Shown: piece after piece, positions 6,876-11,494 of the stretch
How positions within the stretch are numbered: the stretch's first letter is position 1
Layout: each line of letters opens with the position of its first letter
The notes under the pieces: model-generated
Told to the model about the DNA's origin: nothing
Database searches by the model: none
Seen by the model: only the letters and a program-made list of their open reading frames with translations
DNA from: Deltaproteobacteria bacterium
Lineage (GTDB): Bacteria > UBA10199 > JACPAL01 > JACOUP01
Direction of reading: 5' to 3'
Length of the DNA: 11,494 nucleotides
NCBI GenBank assembly: GCA_030649435.1
Contig: JAUSKE010000184.1
Span: 1-11,494 of the forward strand
Position numbers and translations under genes: made by a program

Positions 6876-6878
6876 AAA

Positions 6879-6929
6879 TTGTCAAGTAATTGACAACCAA
6901 TCTATATTCAATTGTCAACTCATTGTCAA
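6879..6929. promoter_or_regulatory. Four phased TTGTCAA boxes, probable operator
   Basis: The heptamer TTGTCAA occurs at 6879-6885, 6912-6918 and 6923-6929 on the plus strand and at 6890-6896 on the minus strand. The first two form a perfect inverted repeat with a 4-bp centre (TTGTCAAGTAATTGACAA). Start-to-start distances are 11, 22 and 11 bp, so all boxes face the same side of the helix. They begin 4 bp before the start codon and cover the promoter. Binding by the gene's own winged-helix domain is a natural guess. Confidence 0.7.
6901..6929 (-). promoter_or_regulatory. Promoter of the winged-helix/GHKL gene
   Basis: On the minus strand a consensus TTGACA (6924-6929) is followed by a 17-bp spacer and TATAGA (6901-6906). 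The -35 lies inside one TTGTCAA box, a second box fills the spacer, and the inverted repeat lies at the expected transcription start. Confidence 0.6.
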
Positions 6930-6937
6930 CCCACTCC

Positions 6938-6952
6938 TTATGGTATCACCAT
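6938..6952 (-). other. Possible four-codon mini-ORF with a strong ribosome binding site
   Basis: On the minus strand AAGGAG (6958-6963) stands 5 nt before ATG GTG ATA CCA TAA (codes MVIP). A second AAGGAG overlaps the stop, within the 10-bp direct repeat ACTCCTTATG (6933-6942 and 6957-6966, plus strand). The stretch is also an inverted repeat, TATGGT-ATC-ACCATA (6939-6953). It lies upstream of the assigned promoter, so it matters only if a longer transcript exists. Confidence 0.25.
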
Positions 6953-6982
6953 AGTTACTCCTTATGCAGGGCCTCTTTTAAC

Positions 6983-7023
6983 AAAAAAAGTCGGTTCGCT
7001 CCAGAAGGAGCGCACCGACTTTT
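6983..7023 (-). terminator. Strong intrinsic terminator behind tRNA-Ser(GCU)
   Basis: A 12-bp stem with one internal mismatch (GTCGGT and CGCTCC at 6990-7002 pair with GGAGCG and ACCGAC at 7007-7019) closes an AGAA loop. It is flanked by seven Ts on the minus strand and four Ts on the plus strand. It begins at the tRNA 3' end and should end transcripts from the tRNA, and from the aldehyde dehydrogenase gene if they read through. It may work weakly in the other direction. Confidence 0.9.
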
Positions 7024-7024
7024 G

Positions 7025-7114
7025 CGGAGAGGGAGGGATTCGAACCCTCGGTGCACCTTTTGAGCGCACGGCGGTTTAGCAAACCGCTGGTTTCAGCCGC
7101 TCACCCACCTCTCC
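7025..7114 (-). tRNA. tRNA-Ser(GCU)
   Basis: A 90-nt class II tRNA. Acceptor strands GGAGAGG (7108-7114) and CCTCTCC (7026-7032) pair fully, with discriminator G at 7025. The anticodon arm is GCGGT-TTGCTAA-ACCGC, giving anticodon GCU, which reads AGC and AGU. The long variable arm typical of tRNA-Ser is present (GTGC pairs GCAC), and the T loop is TTCGAAT. The 3' CCA is not encoded. The gene lies downstream of the dehydrogenase gene on the same strand and runs straight into a strong terminator. Confidence 0.97.
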
Positions 7115-7120
7115 TTAACA

Positions 7121-7187
7121 GGGGCTCGCGTCGCCCCCTCCACGGGCCAAGCCCGATGGAGCCTCCCCCTCAACGGCGCCTTGCGCC
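7121..7187. repeat. Cluster of three compact GC-rich hairpins
   Basis: Between the dehydrogenase stop and tRNA-Ser(GCU), three hairpins follow each other: GGGGC/GCCCC (7121-7137); CTCCACGGGC paired with GCCCG-A-TGGAG around a CAA loop (7138-7161, one bulge); and GGCGC-CTT-GCGCC (7175-7187). None is followed by a T-run on either strand, so they are not typical terminators. Their role is unknown; RNA-processing signals or a REP-like element are possible. Confidence 0.55.
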
Positions 7188-7213
7188 TATAAATAATGAA
7201 GAGAAGATATTAG

Positions 7214-8575
7214 CTACCTTATCCACACTGTCTTGATGTTTGTAAACTCTAAAATCCCTTCGCGTCCCAGTTCACGACCAATGCCCGATCGTTTGATACC
7301 ACCAAACGGCAGGCGTGGGTCGGAGTGGACGGCACCATTCACAAAAACGGAACCAGCTTCAATCTTAGAAATCAGCGGTTCGGCTCTCTTTAGGTCGTTG
7401 GTCCAGAGACTGGCGCCAAGGCCATAGGCGGTCTGGTTGGCGAGCCGAATCGCCTCTTCATCATCTTGGACCCGTGTGATCACCACAACCGGCCCGAAGG
7501 TCTCTTCGTCAAAAACGGTCATCCCAGGTCGCGCCTGGAGTAAGACCGTCGGGAGGTAGAAAAAACCCTTCGCCTGAAGACGTTCCCCCCCTGCCGCCAG
7601 TTTTGCCCCGCACGCCCTCGATTCATCCACCTGTTTCATCAGCTTGACGAGCAGATCCTCACGGGCGATCGGACCGATCGTGACCGATCGATCTAACGGG
7701 TCGCCCACCCTTTGTCGTCGGACCGAAGCGATGACCGCTTCTTCAAAACGGTCGGCGATTTTTTCCGCGACAAGAAACCGTTTGGCAGCAATGCAGCTTT
7801 GTCCCGAATTTTGAATCCGCGCCTGGATAGCGGCCGGTACCGCCAGCTCCAGATTGGCGTCATCCAATACGATAAAAGGGTCCGAGCCCCCCAGCTCCAA
7901 AATCACCTTCTTGAGATGTTTTCCGGCGAGAGAGGCAACCGCACTCCCGGCCCGGTCGCTCCCGGTCAGAGAGATCCCACGAACAACAGGGGATTCAATC
8001 AGCCGGGCAGTCGTTTCGAGATCAATAAAAAGGGACTGGAACAGTCCTCCCAGTCCTGCTTCTTGAAACAGCTCTTCGATGGCGAGGGCACAGGCCGGAA
8101 CGTTCGGGGCATGTTTCAGCAGGACGGCGTTGCCAGCCAGGATCGCCGGCACCGCACACCGAAAGACCTGCCAGAAGGGGAAGTTCCACGGCATGATCGC
8201 GAGGATGATCCCCAACGGGTCGTAGCGGATGAGGCTCTTGGAGGCATCGGTCTTGACCGGAGTCTCTTTTAAAAAATCGATCCCCTTGTCGGCGTAAAAA
8301 TCGGTGGCCCAGGCACATTTTTCAATCTCCGCCTCCGCCTGTGCGATCGGTTTTCCCATCTCTTGGGTGATGAGGGAGGCATAACGGCTCTTTCCCTCCT
8401 GAAGGAGGTGGGCTAGTTTTTTAAGTTTGGGTATCCTCTCCGTTCGGGATCGCTCACGCGACTGTCGGTAATTCTGATGGAGCGCTTCAACCTGACGAAG
8501 AGCCTCGGCAGTCGAGAGTTCCGGATAACTCTTCAGACGTTCACCGGTGGCCGGGTTGACCGATTCAAAAACCAT
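7214..8575 (-). CDS. sad: NAD(P)-dependent succinate-semialdehyde dehydrogenase, Sad/YneI type
   Basis: Aldehyde dehydrogenase of 453 residues, close to the 462 of E. coli Sad (YneI), which it resembles throughout: ILAIMPWNFPFWQV, LLKHAPNV, LELGGSDPFIVLDDANLELAV and a C-terminal FTNIKTVW. Such enzymes oxidise succinate semialdehyde to succinate in the GABA shunt and related routes, in the cytoplasm. The catalytic residues are present: Asn131 in PWNFP, Glu227 in LELGG and the nucleophile Cys261 in GQSC. I place the start at the ATG at 8575. The frame continues to a TTG at 8611, but that codon lies inside a palindromic -35 region, and the ATG gives the usual N-terminus before NPATGERL. No clear Shine-Dalgarno sequence precedes either. 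The gene has tRNA-Ser genes on both sides. Exact substrate preference cannot be read from sequence; another short semialdehyde is possible. Confidence 0.88.
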   Translation of the reverse strand: MVFESVNPATGERLKSYPELSTAEALRQVEALHQNYRQSRERSRTERIPKLKKLAHLLQEGKSRYASLITQEMGKPIAQAEAEIEKCAWATDFYADKGIDFLKETPVKTDASKSLIRYDPLGIILAIMPWNFPFWQVFRCAVPAILAGNAVLLKHAPNVPACALAIEELFQEAGLGGLFQSLFIDLETTARLIESPVVRGISLTGSDRAGSAVASLAGKHLKKVILELGGSDPFIVLDDANLELAVPAAIQARIQNSGQSCIAAKRFLVAEKIADRFEEAVIASVRRQRVGDPLDRSVTIGPIAREDLLVKLMKQVDESRACGAKLAAGGERLQAKGFFYLPTVLLQARPGMTVFDEETFGPVVVITRVQDDEEAIRLANQTAYGLGASLWTNDLKRAEPLISKIEAGSVFVNGAVHSDPRLPFGGIKRSGIGRELGREGILEFTNIKTVWIR

Positions 8576-8582
8576 GGGGGAT

Positions 8583-8611
8583 GCTCTATCGGCCTTCGTC
8601 CCCGTTTTCAA
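8583..8611 (-). promoter_or_regulatory. Possible promoter of the aldehyde dehydrogenase gene
   Basis: On the minus strand TTGAAA (8606-8611), a 17-bp spacer and a weak -10 TAGAGC (8583-8588) end 7 bp before the ATG at 8575. The -35 is one half of the palindrome TTTTCAATTGAAAA (8605-8618) shared with the divergent tRNA promoter. The -10 matches the consensus at only three positions. Confidence 0.27.
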
Positions 8612-8640
8612 TTGAAAAATTGACGCCGCTCACATACAAC
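8612..8640 (+). promoter_or_regulatory. Promoter of the tRNA-Ser pair
   Basis: TTGAAA (8612-8617), a 17-bp spacer and TACAAC (8635-8640) place the transcription start near 8647, a few bases before the mature tRNA at 8655. The -35 is the right half of the palindrome TTTTCAATTGAAAA. Confidence 0.6.
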
Positions 8641-8654
8641 AAGCTGGTGTCGTG

Positions 8655-8741
8655 GGAGGGGTGGCCGAGCGGTTGAAGGCACCAGTCTTGAAAACTGGCA
8701 TACCCTCACGGGTATCGTGAGTTCGAATCTCACCCCCTCCG
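8655..8741 (+). tRNA. tRNA-Ser(UGA)
   Basis: An 87-nt class II tRNA. Acceptor strands GGAGGGG (8655-8661) and CCCCTCC (8734-8740) pair fully, with discriminator G8741. The anticodon arm CCAGT-CTTGAAA-ACTGG gives UGA (8689-8691). A variable arm TACCC-TCAC-GGGTA and the T loop TTCGAAT are present. CCA is not encoded. It is the first gene of a two-tRNA unit with a 30-bp gap and no terminator between. Confidence 0.97.
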
Positions 8742-8771
8742 CAAAAGTTAGCTGGTCCGTGATCATACTCA

Positions 8772-8858
8772 GGAGAGGTGGCCGAGTGGTTGAAGGCGCT
8801 AGTCTCGAAAACTAGTATGCCCGCAAGGGTATCGAGGGTTCGAATCCCTCCCTCTCCG
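8772..8858 (+). tRNA. tRNA-Ser(CGA)
   Basis: An 87-nt class II tRNA. Acceptor strands GGAGAGG (8772-8778) and CCTCTCC (8851-8857) pair, with discriminator G8858. The anticodon arm CTAGT-CTCGAAA-ACTAG gives CGA (8806-8808). The long variable arm and TTCGAAT loop are present. It is very similar to the preceding tRNA-Ser(UGA), so a local duplication is likely, and the two are probably cotranscribed. No strong terminator follows; an A/T-rich AAAAAG...CTTTTT pairing at 8866-8889 is weak. Confidence 0.97.
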
Positions 8859-8878
8859 CAGATTTAAAAAGAAATCCT

Positions 8879-8908
8879 TTGAACTTTTTCAGTCAAAAAA
8901 GGTAATAT
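8879..8908 (+). promoter_or_regulatory. Possible mgtE promoter
   Basis: TTGAAC (8879-8884), an 18-bp spacer and TAATAT (8903-8908) precede mgtE and would give a leader of about 25 nt. This is too short for a magnesium riboswitch of the M-box type. There is no convincing Shine-Dalgarno sequence near the ATG. Confidence 0.35.
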
Positions 8909-8937
8909 CCAAAAAAAGAGCTCTCAACAGCACGCTC

Positions 8938-10272
8938 ATGTCACCACGCCGCAAAAGTTATTTTAAGGAAAAACTCTCGATCGATGACCTTCGCGAGATC
9001 TGGTCCTTCCTCTCCCTCTCCGAATGTCTCGAAGGATTCAAGGATATCGATCGTCTGGAGGCAGAAGAATTTTTCCTCAGCCTCGAGGCCCCGGATCAGG
9101 CAAAGATCATTCAATGCCTCCCGGAGGCGGAGCGGCGGGCCTGGATCCGGCTCTTGGCGCCTGATGACGCTGCCGACGTCATCCAACAAGTCCCGACCGA
9201 AGAACGACAAAAACTGATCGACCTCTTGGACGATCTCTCCCGCAAGGAGGTCGTTGCCCTCTTGGCTTATGCCGAGGATCAGGCGGGGGGATTGATGAAC
9301 CCGCAGTTCTTGCGCCTTCGTCCCGACGTCAGCGTCGACGAAGCAATCCGTTACCTCCGACGACAGACACAGGGAAGTGTGAAAGGGATGTACTACGTCT
9401 ACGTGCTGGACGCCGAACAGCACCTCCTGGGGGTCATCTCCTTTCGCGAACTCCTCTCCGCACCCACCGACAAAACGGTGCAGGAGATCATGAAAACCAA
9501 TCTGATCACGGCAACAGAAAATCTGGACCAGGAGGCGCTCTCCCGACTCTTCACAAGACAAGGGTTAATGGCAATCCCGGTTGTCGACGAAGAAGGGCAC
9601 ATGAAGGGGATCGTCACGTTGGACGATATCGTCCATGTCGTGCGGGAAGAGGCGACTGAAGATATCCAGAAGATCGGTGGTTCCGAGGCGTTGGACGCCC
9701 CCTATCTTCATATTGGTATTTTCAAGATGATTCAAAAACGGGCCGGTTGGTTGACCGCCCTCTTCCTGAGTGAAATGTTGACCTCCAACACGCTGGCCCA
9801 TTACGAGGCAAAAATCGCCAGCGCCGTGGTGTTGGCCCTCTTTATCCCGCTCATCATCAGTAGCGGTGGTAATTCCGGTTCTCAGGCCTCGACGCTGGTC
9901 ATTCGAGCGCTCTCCTTGGGAGAGCTTCGTCTCCGGGACTGGTGGCGGGTCTTTTTCCGCGAACTAACGGCAGGACTGATCATGGGAGGGATTCTGGGGA
10001 CGGTCGGTCTACTCCGGATCGTCCTCTGGCCGACGAGGTCAGCGATCTACGGCCCACACTATTTTCTGCTTGCATTGACCATCGCCGGTTCTCTCGTCGG
10101 TGTCGTTCTTTGGGGGACCTTGATCGGTTCGATGCTCCCCTTCGTCCTACGCCGCTTGAACCTCGACCCGGCCAGCGCCTCGGCCCCATTCGTCGCGACC
10201 CTCGTCGACGTCTCGGGACTGATCATCTATTTCAACGTCGCTACCCTGATTTTGAAGGGGACACTCCTCTAA
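8938..10272 (+). CDS. mgtE: Magnesium channel/transporter MgtE
   Basis: A 444-residue MgtE, the usual length for this family of inner-membrane Mg2+ channels gated by internal magnesium. The acidic N domain of helical repeats spans about 15-115. Two CBS domains follow (about 118-175 and 180-238), starting at EDQAGGLMNPQFLRLRP. A connecting helix leads to a membrane domain of about five helices from 270 on. The pore signature GGNSGSQ is at 310-316, and Asp424 in APFVATLVDVSG corresponds to the ion-selectivity Asp432 of Thermus MgtE. The ATG at 8938 is the first in frame and gives a charged N-terminus (MSPRRKSYFKEKL) typical of the family. The gene follows the tRNA-Ser pair on the same strand and ends at a terminator hairpin. 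Confidence 0.96.
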   Translation: MSPRRKSYFKEKLSIDDLREIWSFLSLSECLEGFKDIDRLEAEEFFLSLEAPDQAKIIQCLPEAERRAWIRLLAPDDAADVIQQVPTEERQKLIDLLDDLSRKEVVALLAYAEDQAGGLMNPQFLRLRPDVSVDEAIRYLRRQTQGSVKGMYYVYVLDAEQHLLGVISFRELLSAPTDKTVQEIMKTNLITATENLDQEALSRLFTRQGLMAIPVVDEEGHMKGIVTLDDIVHVVREEATEDIQKIGGSEALDAPYLHIGIFKMIQKRAGWLTALFLSEMLTSNTLAHYEAKIASAVVLALFIPLIISSGGNSGSQASTLVIRALSLGELRLRDWWRVFFRELTAGLIMGGILGTVGLLRIVLWPTRSAIYGPHYFLLALTIAGSLVGVVLWGTLIGSMLPFVLRRLNLDPASASAPFVATLVDVSGLIIYFNVATLILKGTLL

Positions 10273-10291
10273 AGGATCTTCCAAAAAGAAA

Positions 10292-10320
10292 ACCGGCCCC
10301 AAGGCGGGACCGGTTCTTTT
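10292..10320. terminator. Terminator between convergent mgtE and the RNA-binding protein gene
   Basis: The stem ACCGG-C-CCC (10292-10300) pairs with GGG-A-CCGGT (10306-10314) with one mismatch and an AAGGC loop. TTCTTTTCTTT follows on the plus strand, and a T-rich run (TTTTCTTTTT) follows on the minus strand. It probably serves both genes. Confidence 0.82.
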
Positions 10321-10348
10321 CTTTATTCATTTTTAGCGAATCTAAAAA

Positions 10349-10738
10349 TTACCAACTACGACGGCCACCACCCCCACCACCGCCGCCTCCACCACCGCCG
10401 TAACCACCGCGGCCACCACCTCCACCACCGCCGCTACGTCCACCGCGACCTCCACCAAAACCACCACCACCGCCTCCTCCTTCGCGAGGAGCCTGAGGTC
10501 TTGCTTCAGAGACAGTCAAGGCACGACCTTCGTAGTCCTTGCCATTCAACTGGCTGATCGCTGCGGCCGCCGCTTCTTCCGAGCCCATTTCGACGAAACC
10601 GAACCCCTTGCTCCGACCGGAGAACCGATCCATAATCACCTGAGCCGTTTCAACGGCCCCTACCGGTGCGAAAAGCTGCTGGAGCGAGTCATCCGTCGCA
10701 GTAAAGGGGAGATTCCCTACGTACAATTTCTTTCCCAT
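10349..10738 (-). CDS. Glycine-rich RNA-binding protein with one RRM
   Basis: A small RNA-binding protein of 129 residues (131 from the upstream ATG). A single RRM carries RNP2 LYVGNL and RNP1 KGFGFVEM with the usual aromatic positions, and the conserved GRALTVSEARP ends the domain. A tail of about 40 residues is almost all Gly with scattered Arg, Phe and Tyr, and ends RRSW. Bacterial proteins of this type, best known from cyanobacteria and proteobacteria, are often cold-induced and bind single-stranded RNA; function here is inferred. Two in-frame ATGs exist at 10744 and 10738. The Shine-Dalgarno AAGGAG (10747-10752) is only 2 nt from the first but 8 nt from the second, so I chose the second, which also gives the typical MGKKLYVGN start. 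The plus-strand poly-Pro frame over the tail is only its shadow. Confidence 0.92.
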   Translation of the reverse strand: MGKKLYVGNLPFTATDDSLQQLFAPVGAVETAQVIMDRFSGRSKGFGFVEMGSEEAAAAAISQLNGKDYEGRALTVSEARPQAPREGGGGGGGFGGGRGGRSGGGGGGGRGGYGGGGGGGGGGGGRRSW

Positions 10739-10811
10739 GGTCATAGCTCCTTATCTGGGTGCCGCTGAAGAGACTCTTGAGCACCTTGCTCTCGGACTCT
10801 GAAGGCGGGCT

Positions 10812-10839
10812 ATTGTGAATAACGGCCGCAGTGTGGCCG
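10812..10839 (-). terminator. Weak possible terminator after the radical SAM gene
   Basis: A CGGCC/GGCCG stem (10823-10827 with 10835-10839) with a 7-nt loop follows the radical SAM stop codon on the minus strand, then GTTATTCACAATA. The T-run is poor, so it may only attenuate readthrough into the RNA-binding protein gene 103 bp downstream. Confidence 0.25.
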
Positions 10840-10847
10840 AATCGGAA

Positions 10848-11494
10848 TTAAAAGTCAACAGGCACGTAACAGGCCGGGTCAGGGGCCCAACGGTCCCCGG
10901 TGAGTGTTTCAGCCCGGACCCGAAGGGCCCCTCCACAGAGATCAAGGTAGGGACAGGTGGCACATTTTCCATTCAATAATTCCTTCCGTCGGCGTAAATC
11001 AAAAAGGAGGGGATCATCCCCCTTCCTCCATATTTCACTAAAGGGGCGATCACGGACATTTCCCAAGCTGTAATGCATCCAAAACTGGTCCGGGTGAACA
11101 TCACCAACAAAATCGATACAGCCGATCCCGACACCGGAACTTTTTGCCGCCCCCCCATTCACCTTGAGAAGATTGTAAACTTCTTCAGCGCGCGGGGAAC
11201 CTTCCTCCAAAAGTTTGCGATAAATAAAAACACCGTCGACATGGTTATCGACCGTCAAGATCTCCTTATCAATCCCCCGTTCGTGCCACTCTTTTGTCCG
11301 ACGGCAGATCAGATCGATCGCTTTTTCTGTTTCCTCCGCAGTCGGGATTTCTGACGTGATTATTTTTCCCCGTCCGGAAGGAACGAGGTGATAAAAACAG
11401 GCTCTGTCGATCCCCTCTCTTTCAATCAGATCGAGCAGAGGGACAAGATCGTTGATGTTATGCTTGTTGAGCGTCATCCGCAGCCCGACCTTTT
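10848..11494 (-). CDS. Radical SAM/SPASM protein, AhbD/NirJ-like, C-terminal part
   Basis: The open frame enters from the right edge, so the N-terminal radical SAM core with its CxxxCxxC cluster is not in the window. About 214 residues are visible. Counting from the Met at 11477, the C-terminal SPASM region has GIGCIDFVGDVHPDQFW (Cys120), SLGNVRDRPFSEIW, then C172-x2-C175-x5-C181 in KCATCPYLDLCGGALRVRAE, and DPACYV (Cys203). These cysteines would hold auxiliary Fe-S clusters. The GDVHPDQFW...LGNVR...GGxLRVRAE...GDxWAPDPACY series is the signature of the AhbD/NirJ group. AhbD makes heme b by decarboxylating Fe-coproporphyrin III, and NirJ acts in heme d1 synthesis. The C-terminal part alone does not settle which. 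The protein is cytoplasmic. It lies upstream of the RRM gene on the same strand. Confidence 0.85.
   Translation of the reverse strand, partial: KVGLRMTLNKHNINDLVPLLDLIEREGIDRACFYHLVPSGRGKIITSEIPTAEETEKAIDLICRRTKEWHERGIDKEILTVDNHVDGVFIYRKLLEEGSPRAEEVYNLLKVNGGAAKSSGVGIGCIDFVGDVHPDQFWMHYSLGNVRDRPFSEIWRKGDDPLLFDLRRRKELLNGKCATCPYLDLCGGALRVRAETLTGDRWAPDPACYVPVDF

Noticed and set aside
2534..7022. Transposon or integrase-bearing island
   Set aside because: No transposase, recombinase or terminal inverted repeats are present; only duplicated host sequences suggest insertion.
7712..8272. 186-codon plus-strand open frame
   Set aside because: Antisense shadow of the aldehyde dehydrogenase, whose catalytic motifs are all on the minus strand.
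8859..8937. Magnesium riboswitch upstream of mgtE
   Set aside because: The whole gap is 79 bp and A/T-rich, far too short for an M-box, and no matching structure is seen.
8941..9561. 206-codon minus-strand open frame
   Set aside because: Antisense shadow of mgtE; no family features.
9942..10403. Plus-strand frame ending in a long proline run
   Set aside because: The proline run is the complement of the Gly-rich tail of the RRM protein; the rest shadows mgtE.
10352..10480. Tandem DNA repeat or CRISPR-like array of CCACC units
   Set aside because: These are glycine codons of the RRM protein tail; there are no spacers and no fixed repeat unit.

Overview
The window looks like a bacterial chromosome segment, GC about 50-60% in most genes, probably from a Gram-negative lineage. 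The deltaproteobacteria or a neighbouring candidate phylum is my guess; it rests on the gene mix (YihY/BrkB membrane protein, TypA, MgtE, RRM-Gly RNA-binding protein, AhbD/NirJ-type radical SAM protein) and is not proven. Both edges cut through genes.

Layout. Positions 1-2511 hold conserved genes on the plus strand: the end of a YihY/BrkB membrane protein and the complete ribosome-binding GTPase typA. Positions 2512-7022 are accessory. First comes a two-gene minus-strand module: a small basic GG-ARA protein and a nucleotidyltransferase-fold protein, driven by a near-consensus promoter with a perfect 12-bp palindrome between its -35 and -10 boxes. The module lies between two copies of the last 33 bp of typA. 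Next is a 752-residue plus-strand protein with two N-terminal EF-hands and a C-terminal domain that reads like a caspase-fold (clan CD) peptidase. Then comes an AT-rich minus-strand gene for a winged-helix / GHKL ATPase / STAS-like (DUF4325) fusion, with four TTGTCAA boxes phased at about 11 bp in its promoter. This last gene lies between a decayed tRNA-Ser copy (5701-5763) and the intact tRNA-Ser(GCU) (7025-7114).

Positions 7025-10272 are conserved again: tRNA-Ser(GCU) with a strong terminator, a Sad-type succinate-semialdehyde dehydrogenase, a tandem tRNA-Ser(UGA)/tRNA-Ser(CGA) pair, and the magnesium channel mgtE. A terminator hairpin at 10292-10320 separates mgtE from the convergent minus-strand genes: a glycine-rich RRM protein and, at the right edge, the C-terminal part of a radical SAM/SPASM protein resembling AhbD/NirJ of alternative heme synthesis.

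The accessory block appears to have been built in separate steps, because each part carries its own duplication scar (a typA tail on one side, a tRNA-Ser remnant on the other). No integrase or transposase is visible. The strongest candidates for new biology are the EF-hand/caspase-like protein, the winged-helix/GHKL/STAS fusion with its phased operator, and the small module inserted behind typA. Their functions are inferred from motifs only.
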